Position numbers and translations under genes: made by a program
Source of the DNA: CAMDKS01 sp964402975
GTDB lineage: Bacteria > Bdellovibrionota_B > Oligoflexia > Oligoflexales > RGVZ01
DNA: 64,000 bases
NCBI GenBank assembly: GCA_964402975.1
Contig: CAYOEM010000002.1
Span: forward strand, 186,001-250,000
Direction of reading: 5' to 3'
The notes under the pieces: generated by a model
The model's input: the letters and a program-made list of their open reading frames with translations, nothing else
Told to the model about the DNA's origin: nothing
The model's database searches: none
Shown here: positions 39,310 through 47,606 of the stretch, one piece after another
Layout: every line of letters begins with the position of its first letter
Position numbering within the stretch: the stretch's first letter is position 1

Positions 39310-39703
39310 CGGGTGATCTCCTAGCCTTCTTCACGTCAGACCTCAGGCGCTTTGACTCCACCCTCTTTCGCTGCGCGGAGCGACTGGGCTTTGTAGCGAT
39401 TCGTTTCTTTGGGGGGATCCATACTTTTCGAAGCATATTGGTGAGTTTTTCAAGACATGCTCTCTCATTCGCCAGCCGGTCTCGATGCTCGTCTGAGTGA
39501 ATCACCACATCGCCGTCTGATGTGAGACGCGATGAATAAGCCTCGACAAACCGTGATCTGACGTCTTCCGGCACCCAAGGGGATTTGAAAATGTTCCACC
39601 GAAGGATCGCCTTACTGTCCGTCTTATTGACGTTTTGGCCACCCGGGCCTCCACTTCTGGCGAATGTAAACGAAACTTCTGATCTAGGAATGACGATGAA
39701 CAA
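39299..39703 (-). CDS. arfB: Alternative ribosome-rescue factor ArfB
   Basis: ArfB frees ribosomes stalled without a stop codon by hydrolysing peptidyl-tRNA. The 134-residue protein has the catalytic GGQ (residues 21-23) in 'SGGPGGQNVNKTDSKA' and a basic C-terminal tail ('KKRIATKPSRSAQRKRVESK', then 'RLRSDVKKARRSPVDY') that in ArfB enters the empty mRNA channel. It lacks the codon-recognition domain of RF1/RF2, so it is not a release factor fragment. The stop overlaps the start of the next gene by 11 nt. Confidence 0.93.
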   Translation of the reverse strand: MFIVIPRSEVSFTFARSGGPGGQNVNKTDSKAILRWNIFKSPWVPEDVRSRFVEAYSSRLTSDGDVVIHSDEHRDRLANERACLEKLTNMLRKVWIPPKKRIATKPSRSAQRKRVESKRLRSDVKKARRSPVDY

Positions 39704-39741
39704 GGCCTAACGAGTCTCCCGCGGTAAATAACCCACCAGGA

Positions 39742-40011
39742 TTACCCTACCGCAGGATATCGATTCGCGCCACTGAGAGAGACGCCGAGATCCTCGGCAA
39801 CCTCGATGACGATCGCAGCGTCAATCGTGTCGCCAATCTCGTCACTTTCACCTAGAGCATCGATAAAATGCCCGACCAAAAGAAATTCATCCTCCCCCGG
39901 AGGAGCATCAATAACACCAAAGGGGGCTAATAGGATTTTTAGAGAGACAGGATCATTTTCGCGACCACGGAGAGCGTAAAGATAATCAGCATAGCGCATA
40001 GAGAGGGTCAT
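39742..40011 (-). CDS. Small acidic protein, unknown function
   Basis: The ATG at 40011 is preferred over the GTG at 40020 because AAGGA is 10 nt from the former and almost touches the latter. The 89-residue product is acidic and helical, with 'DAPPGEDEFLLVGHFIDALGES', then 'DTIDAAIVIEVAEDLGVSL'. The length and acidity recall acyl-carrier-like or DUF-type small proteins, but the DSL phosphopantetheine motif is missing. It lies 38 nt upstream of arfB on the same strand. Confidence that it is a real gene is moderate. Confidence 0.5.
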   Translation of the reverse strand: MTLSMRYADYLYALRGRENDPVSLKILLAPFGVIDAPPGEDEFLLVGHFIDALGESDEIGDTIDAAIVIEVAEDLGVSLSGANRYPAVG

Positions 40012-40240
40012 AGGTTTCACATCCTTATTAAAACCTGATGCTTAAGAAAGGCCGCAAGGCCCGACTACCAACTGCAATGAGGTCCGTCTCGGCAAATTTT
40101 GCCTAATCTTAACCAAATGCCCCTTGGAGGGGGCCTAAATCCCTGATAAGTATGGGTATAGCTGACTCTAGCACCCAGGGCTTTGGCCACCGCAAAACGG
40201 GTCGACCGTGCCCCAGAAAAAGGGATAGATTCGATTTCCC

Positions 40241-41542
40241 ATGACGTCCGCAACACCCCAAAGTCACAGACCCCTTGCCGAACAGCTTCGACCCGGCGAG
40301 CTCGGTAGCATATTCGGTCAGGAGCATCTGCTGGGACCCGATGCCCCTCTTCGCCGCATCGTCGAGACCGACGCAGCCCACGCTTTGATTCTTTGGGGTC
40401 CTCCAGGAACTGGCAAGACGACCCTAGCTCATATCATAGGCCGCCTAAGTGCCCGTCGGGTTACGAACCTTTCGGCCGTCGACGCCACTGTCAAAGATCT
40501 TCGCGCAGCCATCTCAGAGTCCGAGCAAAGTGTCATAGCTGGCGAAAAGTCTCATATCCTGTTCGTTGACGAAATTCACAGGCTATCGAAAAATCAACAA
40601 GATGTGTTACTGCCGGGCGTCGAGTCGGGTTTGGTACGATTCATTGGCGCTACGACTGAAAATCCGTCTTTTAGTGTAAACAATGCGATTTTATCTCGAT
40701 GCCTGACTTTCAGATTAAATCCCCTCGCGCGCCAGGCACTCTTATCCATGATGCAAAGAGCCCTCACAAGTGACGGATCCCCTCTGAAGGGGTTTGGCGT
40801 CAGCGAAGACATTCTTTGCAAGATTGCCGACGCCTCCAAAGGAGACGGCCGACAGTGCTTAAACCTCCTTGGGACCCTGGCTACATGCGCCAGATTAGAC
40901 GAAACCGGCTCGCGAGTCATCGATGCCGACATTTTAGAAAAATTCGGATCATGCTTGCCTATCCGCTTCGATCGTAGCGGCGATGAACACTATGATTTGA
41001 TCTCGGCATTTATCAAATCAATTCGCGCAAGCCATCCTGATGCGGCCGTTTACTACCTAGCCCGAATGATCGAAGGTGGCGAAGATCCACTGTTCATTGC
41101 AAGGCGTCTACTCATCAGCGCCAGTGAGGACATCGGAAACGCCAATCCAACTGCCCTTCTCATTGCTGAATCAACATTTCGAGCTGTTGAAGTGCTGGGG
41201 TTACCTGAGGCCAGGATTCCACTATCACAATGTGCGACTTACTTAGCGGCGTCTCCAAAAAGTAACCGATCCTATAACGCTATAAACTCCGCACTAGAGG
41301 AGGTCCGACAGTCGGGACCTCTAGAAATCCCGATGCACCTTCGCAACGCTCCGACCAAGTTTATGAAAGACCAAGGCTTTTCAAGTGGCTACGCATACGC
41401 CCATGACGACCTCGAAGGCGCTCGTCGGCTAGAATATCTTCCGCCGGCACTTAAGGGTCGGCGCTACTACGAACCGATACCCGTTGGCACTGAACGCCAA
41501 CTTCTTGAAACACTCAAGCAACTCCGTCCCACTCAGGATTAA
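40241..41542 (+). CDS. rarA: Replication-associated recombination protein A (RarA/MgsA)
   Basis: RarA is an AAA+ ATPase that acts at stalled replication forks with SSB and the clamp-loader system. The 433-residue protein has Walker A GPPGTGKTT (53-61), Walker B 'LFVDEIHR' (107-114), sensor 1 'IGATTENPSFSV' and sensor 2 further on, followed by the MgsA C-terminal helical domain ('YHDLISAFIKSIRASHPDAA' region). The order matches the family over its full length. purH follows 15 nt downstream on the same strand, so the two are probably one transcript; the combination is not functional. Confidence 0.93.
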   Translation: MTSATPQSHRPLAEQLRPGELGSIFGQEHLLGPDAPLRRIVETDAAHALILWGPPGTGKTTLAHIIGRLSARRVTNLSAVDATVKDLRAAISESEQSVIAGEKSHILFVDEIHRLSKNQQDVLLPGVESGLVRFIGATTENPSFSVNNAILSRCLTFRLNPLARQALLSMMQRALTSDGSPLKGFGVSEDILCKIADASKGDGRQCLNLLGTLATCARLDETGSRVIDADILEKFGSCLPIRFDRSGDEHYDLISAFIKSIRASHPDAAVYYLARMIEGGEDPLFIARRLLISASEDIGNANPTALLIAESTFRAVEVLGLPEARIPLSQCATYLAASPKSNRSYNAINSALEEVRQSGPLEIPMHLRNAPTKFMKDQGFSSGYAYAHDDLEGARRLEYLPPALKGRRYYEPIPVGTERQLLETLKQLRPTQD

Positions 41543-41557
41543 AAAAGGACTGCCAGC

Positions 41558-43165
41558 ATGAGCAAAAACACCCGACCACTCGCACTCATTTCAGTGACTG
41601 ACAAAACGGGGGTGGTCGACTTTGCTCGCAACCTTGAAGGTCTAAACTTTGAGATTATTTCAACAGGCGGCACTGCAAAACTCCTCAGAGACTCCGGGGT
41701 AGCCGTCACCGAAGTCTCCACGTTGACCGGTTGCCCCGAAGTGCTCGGAGGCCGCGTAAAAACTCTTCATCCGAGTATCCACGGCGGAATTCTCGCAGAT
41801 AGATCAAACTCTGAACATCGCATCCAGCTCGAGTCCATGGGATGGCTACCCATCGAATTGGTTGTCGTGAATCTCTATAATTTTGCCGGAGAGGCGAAGG
41901 ATAAGAAGCTATCGATTGACCATGCCATAGAATTTATCGACATCGGTGGACCCGCCATGCTGCGTGCCGCTGCCAAAAATCACCGCTCGTGTCTACCAGT
42001 GGTCGATCCAACTGACTACTCAGACGTCATTAAACGAATTAAATCAAATGATCTCAACATGAACTACCGAATAAATTTAGCGAGAAAAGTATTCTCTCTG
42101 ACTTCCGCCTATGACCTAATGATTGCCAACTACATGAGCTCAAGCGACTCACAGGCTGATGGGATGACGCAGACATCGGAACTCCCCAAAGCTCTGGACC
42201 TGCGGTTAACCGAAAGCCAGGGGCTACGCTACGGTGAAAATCCGCATCAAGCAGCTGGATTTTACAGATCGCCCTTTGAGCTCGGGGGTCTTGACGAAAC
42301 CGAGGTTTTGCAGGGCAAGGAACTCTCATACAATAATTATCTAGATCTCGATGCGGCATCTGCCATTGTCGCGGAACTTTACCCAGCCCCTGCCATCACC
42401 ATTATTAAACACACAAACCCCTGTGGAACCGCGGCCAACCTTCCAAACGATAAAACCGCGTCAGCTAAGGAACTTTTCACGAGAGCCCTTCTGGCTGACC
42501 CAAAATGTGCGTTTGGCGGCATTGTGGCTTCCAATATACCGATAGATGAAAGTGCGGCTCTGGCTATGAGCGAGATTTTTCTGGAGTGCATCATAGCACC
42601 CGCTTACACAGAAGCTGCCCTTGGGATTTTCCGCAACAAGAAAAACTTAAGAATTCTTAGAACAGCGACGTTGCTGACCCCGGACCAAAGCCTTGCTCCC
42701 CGACTTTCATTTAGGTCCATAAGGGGAGGCCTGCTTGTTCAAACAAGTGACTCTGCTCCAATCAGCCCAGAGACGTGGTCATGCGTTTCCAAATCAAAAC
42801 CAACGTCCGAACAACTTTCCGATATGGCTTTTGCCATGTCCATTTGTAAACACGTCAAATCAAATGCGATTGTACTCTCATCTAGACTGCGATCCATCGG
42901 CATTGGCGCTGGCCAGATGAGTAGGATTGATAGCCTTCACATTGCCGTCAATAAATCTCGGGAACTAGGCCATAACTTAAATGGGGCTGTCATGGCATCA
43001 GACGCCTTCTTTCCTTTTCGTGACTGTGTCGATGCAGCAACAAAAGCTGGCATAGCGGCCATCGTCCAGCCGGGTGGAAGCGTTAGAGATCAAGAATCAA
43101 TCGATGCAGCCAACGAGCATGGCATCGTCATGATGTTAACCGGCGTACGACACTTTAAACATTAA
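41558..43165 (+). CDS. purH: Bifunctional AICAR transformylase/IMP cyclohydrolase (PurH)
   Basis: PurH performs the last two steps to IMP. The 535-residue protein has the N-terminal MGS-like cyclohydrolase domain (~1-200), with 'ISVTDKTGVVDFARNL' and 'GGRVKTLHPSIHGGIL', and the AICAR transformylase domain (~200-535), with 'LRYGENPHQAAGFY', the catalytic Lys-His in 'IKHTNPCG', and 'KSNAIVL'. The length is normal and the ATG carries AAGGA upstream. It directly follows rarA. Confidence 0.95.
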   Translation: MSKNTRPLALISVTDKTGVVDFARNLEGLNFEIISTGGTAKLLRDSGVAVTEVSTLTGCPEVLGGRVKTLHPSIHGGILADRSNSEHRIQLESMGWLPIELVVVNLYNFAGEAKDKKLSIDHAIEFIDIGGPAMLRAAAKNHRSCLPVVDPTDYSDVIKRIKSNDLNMNYRINLARKVFSLTSAYDLMIANYMSSSDSQADGMTQTSELPKALDLRLTESQGLRYGENPHQAAGFYRSPFELGGLDETEVLQGKELSYNNYLDLDAASAIVAELYPAPAITIIKHTNPCGTAANLPNDKTASAKELFTRALLADPKCAFGGIVASNIPIDESAALAMSEIFLECIIAPAYTEAALGIFRNKKNLRILRTATLLTPDQSLAPRLSFRSIRGGLLVQTSDSAPISPETWSCVSKSKPTSEQLSDMAFAMSICKHVKSNAIVLSSRLRSIGIGAGQMSRIDSLHIAVNKSRELGHNLNGAVMASDAFFPFRDCVDAATKAGIAAIVQPGGSVRDQESIDAANEHGIVMMLTGVRHFKH

Positions 43166-43168
43166 ATG

Positions 43169-43744
43169 TTAAGAAGCGGGAATTGAGACTGCGAGCTTGA
43201 CTAGAAATAGCTCTTCCTCCGGTCCGCGGTAAATCGTCTCTAATTGACGACTGGGTGAAGCAAACAATGGAATTTGAACGACGTCGGCAGCTAAGTCTTC
43301 CTCGGTCCGTTCTTCAGACAGCTGGTCTCTGAGTGGAGATTCAACACCAAGAATACTCAAAACTTCTGACCTTTGCGCAACGAATCGACCATCTTGACCA
43401 AGCTTTGGCAAAATCAGCGTGCCAACAATTGAAGCTTTTCCTATTTTTAGTTCCCAGCGAGCCGCCGACACCTGATAGATTTGGCCATCCGCGGAGAACG
43501 TCTCCGCAGAGGTATTCATCATGGCGCCCTGCCCTTGAGAGCGAAGGACCTGCCAAATCACACGCACTGGCAGTCGAGCCTTAGTCATATTTTTTTCAGC
43601 GCGAGATGCTGATGATTTTTTGCGCAGCTGCCCAGAACTCCCGGAAACGCTTGTGCTGGCTGCCTCACGTGCCACCGACGAAAAAGCAGGAATTGCTACC
43701 AGAATATTCAAGAAAAAAATTAGGGATTTAGACCGTAAATTCAC
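43169..43744 (-). CDS. Secreted protein of unknown function
   Basis: The start is a GTG at 43744 with GGAG 5-6 nt upstream. The 191-residue product has a signal peptide ('NLRSKSLIFFLNILVAIPAFSS'), then a Ser/Arg-rich linker and a compact domain with strands such as 'RLPVRVIWQVLRSQGQGAMM' and 'EELFLVKLAVSIPAS' at the end. The centre mentions 'SPLRDQLSEERTEEDLAADV', a charged helix. No cysteine, catalytic motif or lipobox was seen. It is convergent with purH (3 nt apart) and divergent from the 43835 gene. Confidence 0.62.
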   Translation of the reverse strand: MNLRSKSLIFFLNILVAIPAFSSVAREAASTSVSGSSGQLRKKSSASRAEKNMTKARLPVRVIWQVLRSQGQGAMMNTSAETFSADGQIYQVSAARWELKIGKASIVGTLILPKLGQDGRFVAQRSEVLSILGVESPLRDQLSEERTEEDLAADVVQIPLFASPSRQLETIYRGPEEELFLVKLAVSIPAS

Positions 43745-43774
43745 TTTAACTCCGCGATCTCGATGCGTTATAAT
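43745..43774 (+). promoter_or_regulatory. Sigma70-type promoter
   Basis: TTTAAC (43745-43750) and a perfect TATAAT (43769-43774) are separated by 18 nt, 60 nt before the GTG at 43835. It lies directly at the start of the divergent minus-strand gene. Confidence 0.55.
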
Positions 43775-43834
43775 ATTACATAAATTTCTAAACTGGAACC
43801 TAAGTTCAATGAGCCTTAGCGGAGAGCAGACCTC

Positions 43835-45265
43835 GTGATTTTTTCGCGCGCTACAAGTGTCACATTACGCTGCGCCGAAATCCACCGACGCACCATGGTC
43901 CTATGCTTCGCCCTACTCATGTCGCTCTTTCTTGACTGCAATGCTCTTCTAGCCCAAGGCATTCACACGGCCCCAATTGTTATCACCGGCACACAAATCA
44001 GCCAAGTGTTGAGATACCCACTCGGCTCCTACCGTGTTTTTCGAAGTTCTCCAAGTGGTAAAGCTGAGATTATTCCGTTTCAAATTGATGAAATCAATGA
44101 AGACACCGACTACGTCCTCGACCAAGGCACGCGTGTCACGGCCGACACAGGCAACGGCATATTCGATAGCCAAGATGAGCTTTCTTTTATGGGTGATGAT
44201 GTTGGGCCGCTCGTTGAACCAACCCAGTGGCCAACCACTCGTCCTCAAATCGTTTTTGAACTTCGCGTGCGTAACCCCAATGGTAATCCGATGGGCCCAC
44301 CCGCCGGCGCTGTCTACGTAGGCGTTTTTTTTGGCAACGCGCCAGCCCTCAGCCCCAAAAAATATGTGATTTTCGACCGTAAAGAGGCCCTAGTACACAC
44401 GAGCCGATATCGCTACCAGTTCGATCAGAAGAACTGGTTGGTTGCTCGTAAAGTGGAGGTAGCCAAAAACAACAAACAACCTGCTGAGTTTGAACCCGTT
44501 CTTGATACGACGACCTTCTACCTCAAAGGTGATCTTAAATATTTCATCACTGTGGAGGCAAACCACCGCAGTATTGAAAGCGAGCTTGAAGCTTGGAAGT
44601 CTGGTCCAATCCGCTCCATTGTGCGGGTGTCGTTCTTCTACAAGATTCTCAAACTTAAGCTAGAACTCGGCATGTACACGGAAATTAGTTTCTTCTCAAA
44701 CGCGATGAATTTGCCCGCGATGCTCAGCAGCCCTCTCGATGGACGGACCTCTCTTAATGCCGGCAGTGGCATGTACTATGGGCTGGCACTGCGCGATAAT
44801 CCCAAGGATTACCAAATCGATACGAATATGGAGCCTTATCAATCCTCAGGCGATTCCACTGGATCTAAAATCTTAGAGAGTGGAAAAGATCTACTCGGTA
44901 AAATCATCGGTAAGGCAACAAAAACCGAGGAAACCAAGGGGCTCTATTGGGTCTCCATGCAAGGTCGCGACCGCAGTATATTCGTCGAGATCACGCCCTC
45001 ACCTGACCTCAGAAAAATCGGACTAGCCCCGACGATATACCGTGACGACAAAGCGGCCAGCGAGCTTAAATCGCGCGATAACGACAAAGTTCTACCATTG
45101 GGTAAAAGCCCTGTGAATCTTGGAATCTGGTTTGACGCCACAAAAATTCCATCTGGTGAGCACATGATGGGATTTAGAATGTTTTTTGAGAACGTCATGG
45201 CACCCGAGCGCCTGGCGGTATTCAAGGGTCTAAACGATTGGAAATATGAGGTGAGGCGAATATGA
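43835..45265 (+). CDS. Exported protein of unknown function, first of a coupled pair
   Basis: This 476-residue ORF starts with a GTG at 43835 (GGAG 10 nt upstream); an ATG at 43895 begins a shorter signal peptide ('MVLCFALLMSLFLDCNALLA') that may be the real one. The mature protein starts near 'QGIHTAPIVITGTQIS' and is beta-rich. It has an acidic, possibly metal-binding stretch 'FQIDEINEDTDYVLD' followed by 'DTGNGIFDSQDELSFMGDD', which resembles a Ca-binding loop series. The stop overlaps the next ATG by 4 nt (ATGA). No family was recognised. Confidence 0.72.
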   Translation: MIFSRATSVTLRCAEIHRRTMVLCFALLMSLFLDCNALLAQGIHTAPIVITGTQISQVLRYPLGSYRVFRSSPSGKAEIIPFQIDEINEDTDYVLDQGTRVTADTGNGIFDSQDELSFMGDDVGPLVEPTQWPTTRPQIVFELRVRNPNGNPMGPPAGAVYVGVFFGNAPALSPKKYVIFDRKEALVHTSRYRYQFDQKNWLVARKVEVAKNNKQPAEFEPVLDTTTFYLKGDLKYFITVEANHRSIESELEAWKSGPIRSIVRVSFFYKILKLKLELGMYTEISFFSNAMNLPAMLSSPLDGRTSLNAGSGMYYGLALRDNPKDYQIDTNMEPYQSSGDSTGSKILESGKDLLGKIIGKATKTEETKGLYWVSMQGRDRSIFVEITPSPDLRKIGLAPTIYRDDKAASELKSRDNDKVLPLGKSPVNLGIWFDATKIPSGEHMMGFRMFFENVMAPERLAVFKGLNDWKYEVRRI

Positions 45266-46257
45266 CAGAGATCGACATCGACACCACCGAAGACAGTCAC
45301 TTCAGTCACGGCGTATTTCAATTACCGACTCAAACAGAGATGCCAATGCCTGTCGGCGGCCCCAGTGCTATGAGGCAAGGCGCATCTTGTACAAGCGAAG
45401 CCGAACCCCATATTGATGGTCAGCACACAACGACAGACGATTTTCCCATGCTTGTTTGGCTACGCGGTGATGAGCCGTGGTTCACCCAATTCGATATGGA
45501 TGCAGACTCAACCATGGCCGCCCTCGGTATCAAGAGATCTCGTCTAACACAAATTGCGGGACGCGACCTCAGAGTAGGCCGCGTGCGTGTGGACCGATAT
45601 ATCCGCCCCGTATTCAGATCGATTGACGTTGCAGCCTATCTTGATCAGACGCGGGCAACTGCATCTCATCAAAAGTCATCAGAAGCCATCCAAGTCGCAT
45701 CTCAAGCGTTCAACGAACAGATTGAAAGATTTCAAAGCACACTTGATGCGATTAGTTCAAACCTGACCGCACAATTAAACTCGGTGCTTGGGACTCTAAT
45801 TAGTGAATCCATGTCACAAAACATAGCGACCCTTCATGCTCGTGTGGACTCGCTAGAAGCCGATATGGTCAACAGAATTTCGGTCATGGTCCAAGATACT
45901 GTTTTAAAGCATATGGACCCAATTAAGGCACAGCTGACCGAGTCATCTCACGCAACCACTTCATCATTCGAGCACTTGCAAAATAATCTTGAGCCTATCA
46001 AAACCCAAATTGATGCATCTCAAATCGTTACCAGCGAACGGCTACAAGACTTGAACGGTTGTATCGCATCGCTACGGTCGGACGTGCGTGCATGCGAAAG
46101 CTCGCTCGAAGAAGTCATCAAGGCAACTCGAAGCGACCTCGCCCAATTAAAAGATATAATCTTATCTGATAAGGATGATGAAACCGAGGAGCTACAACCA
46201 AAAGCCCTCCTAGCTTGGAGAGCCTCACCCCGAAGACGCCGCATGCGACCAAGCTGA
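45262..46257 (+). CDS. Cytoplasmic coiled-coil protein with possible HTH
   Basis: This 331-residue protein has no signal peptide. Residues ~60-130 contain a compact domain 'DSTMAALGIKRSRLTQIAGR' plus 'DLRVGRVRVDRYIRPVFRS', reminiscent of an HTH/MerR-like or DUF DNA-binding segment, although only the helix-turn-helix shape is visible. Residues ~140-310 are a long coiled coil with heptad hydrophobics ('IERFQSTLDAISSNLTAQLN', 'HARVDSLEADMVNRISVMVQ', 'EHLQNNLEPIKTQIDASQ'). The tail 'RASPRRRRMRPS' is strongly basic. The start overlaps the preceding exported-protein gene, so the two are co-expressed. The function is unknown. Confidence 0.7.
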   Translation: MTEIDIDTTEDSHFSHGVFQLPTQTEMPMPVGGPSAMRQGASCTSEAEPHIDGQHTTTDDFPMLVWLRGDEPWFTQFDMDADSTMAALGIKRSRLTQIAGRDLRVGRVRVDRYIRPVFRSIDVAAYLDQTRATASHQKSSEAIQVASQAFNEQIERFQSTLDAISSNLTAQLNSVLGTLISESMSQNIATLHARVDSLEADMVNRISVMVQDTVLKHMDPIKAQLTESSHATTSSFEHLQNNLEPIKTQIDASQIVTSERLQDLNGCIASLRSDVRACESSLEEVIKATRSDLAQLKDIILSDKDDETEELQPKALLAWRASPRRRRMRPS

Positions 46258-46281
46258 GCTGGGTCGCAAACAGCAGAGTCT

Positions 46282-46854
46282 TTACTTCCAAGTAAGCTTA
46301 CATTTTCCGTCTTGCCACGCGCCCTCTGCCGTGAGGGTCACTTCGTTTGAGGCACCAAAGTCGAACGTCTTCGTTAATGTCGAATCTGTTTGAGTTTCCG
46401 TGCCGTCACTTTCTTTATAAGAGTAGGCGATCAGCTCGATTGAGTAACTGGCTCGTTTGATCCTCCAGACATACTGCATTTTTGCCCGGGACGTGGAATC
46501 CGTCGCATCAACGGGACGAAGAGGCTGGAAGATTCTTGATTCCGGTTGCGTTGAATCCGCGGAGCTCACCACCTTTGGTGCAATTGAAACAGCTCCAGCA
46601 CGCATGGAAATATTTACTGGGGGTTCTGGATCAAGCCATTTTGTGGCTCCGATGCAAGCAGCAACATTTATGGCAACAGTGAGTTGAGGCACCTGGTCAA
46701 CACCGACCACATCAGCTCCAGTAACCACCACAACCGGTCCATTGTCACTCTTCACAACACTCTTCACGGGAGCTGTCGTAATCTCAGGCTTTTTACAAGA
46801 TGCAAGTCCCACCAAAATACAATATGAGAGCATCAATAGGTGTTGAATCGTCAT
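46282..46854 (-). CDS. Lipoprotein of unknown function
   Basis: This 190-residue protein has a lipoprotein signal ending 'ILVGLASC' (Cys20). The mature part has a Thr/Val-rich stretch, then strands such as 'AKMQYVWRIKRASYSIELIA' and a C-terminal 'TFDFGASNEVTLTAEGAW', giving a single beta-sandwich impression. Cysteines at 'ACIGATKW' and 'DGKCKLTWK' could bond. Its ATG overlaps the cmk stop (ATGA), so it is translated together with cytidylate kinase, an odd partner for an envelope protein. Confidence 0.7.
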   Translation of the reverse strand: MTIQHLLMLSYCILVGLASCKKPEITTAPVKSVVKSDNGPVVVVTGADVVGVDQVPQLTVAINVAACIGATKWLDPEPPVNISMRAGAVSIAPKVVSSADSTQPESRIFQPLRPVDATDSTSRAKMQYVWRIKRASYSIELIAYSYKESDGTETQTDSTLTKTFDFGASNEVTLTAEGAWQDGKCKLTWK

Positions 46855-47540
46855 GCCAGTCCTTTCAATTTAATCAGCGACACTAAGCTCATTATAGCAC
46901 CGTTGACGTCCATTTCCGACGTGTCGACCAGCACGGCGTCGTCAGCCTTTCGCATCGGAGCTGAATTACGCTGTGTATCTTGATCATCTCTGGATGCAAT
47001 GGCCTTCATAATATCGGCGTGAGAAATCGATGTACGATCACCTGACTTCTCCAGCTGCTTTAAACGCCGAGTCGCTCGCTGTTCAAGACTGGCTGTCATA
47101 AAAATCTTTAAGTCCGCATCCGGGAAGACAACGGTGCCAATATCCCGTCCATCAACAATAGCTCCACGCGGCACTGAAAGAGCCAGCCGCCGCTGAATCG
47201 GGAGCAACGCATCTCTGACCATCTGCATCTTAGCCACAGCACTGGCACCATTACCAGCTTCCACACTATCTAAGCGAGACGTAAAATCATCGACACCCAC
47301 AAACAATCGAGCCGATTCGTGATCCCATCTGACAGTGGAAGCAAATTCATCGAGGACTTTCTTGAGACCATGGTCCTCAACTAAAGCAATCCCACGATCG
47401 TGAGCGAGTAGACCCACCGCACGATACAAAGCACCTGTATTGACGTAGGACCACCCCAATTGTCTGCAAACTGTCGAACAAATACTGCTTTTGCCGGAAC
47501 CAGCCGGGCCATCGACAGCAACTATTTTGGGGCGTGTCAT
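46851..47540 (-). CDS. cmk: Cytidylate kinase
   Basis: Cmk phosphorylates CMP and dCMP. The ATG at 47540 is preferred; a TTG at 47555 would add five residues before the conserved start. The 229-residue protein has the P-loop GPAGSGKSS ('VDGPAGSGKSSICSTVCRQLG' in pieces), 'YVNTGALYRAVGLLA', 'VDGRDIGTVVFPDADLKIFM' and the LID region 'SRDDQDTQR'. The Y-N-T-G and D-G-R-D-I motifs are diagnostic. It follows aroA with a 66-nt gap, the classic aroA-cmk order. Confidence 0.94.
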   Translation of the reverse strand: MTRPKIVAVDGPAGSGKSSICSTVCRQLGWSYVNTGALYRAVGLLAHDRGIALVEDHGLKKVLDEFASTVRWDHESARLFVGVDDFTSRLDSVEAGNGASAVAKMQMVRDALLPIQRRLALSVPRGAIVDGRDIGTVVFPDADLKIFMTASLEQRATRRLKQLEKSGDRTSISHADIMKAIASRDDQDTQRNSAPMRKADDAVLVDTSEMDVNGAIMSLVSLIKLKGLA

Positions 47541-47606
47541 ATTATAGAAATCCAAACGTTATGACCCTCTCGAGAGACCATCGGGCTGAAAACGCGCTAA
47601 AACGAC

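Noticed and set aside
39742..40011. Small acidic protein as an acyl carrier protein
   Set aside because: The size and acidity fit but the phosphopantetheine attachment motif (DSL) is absent.
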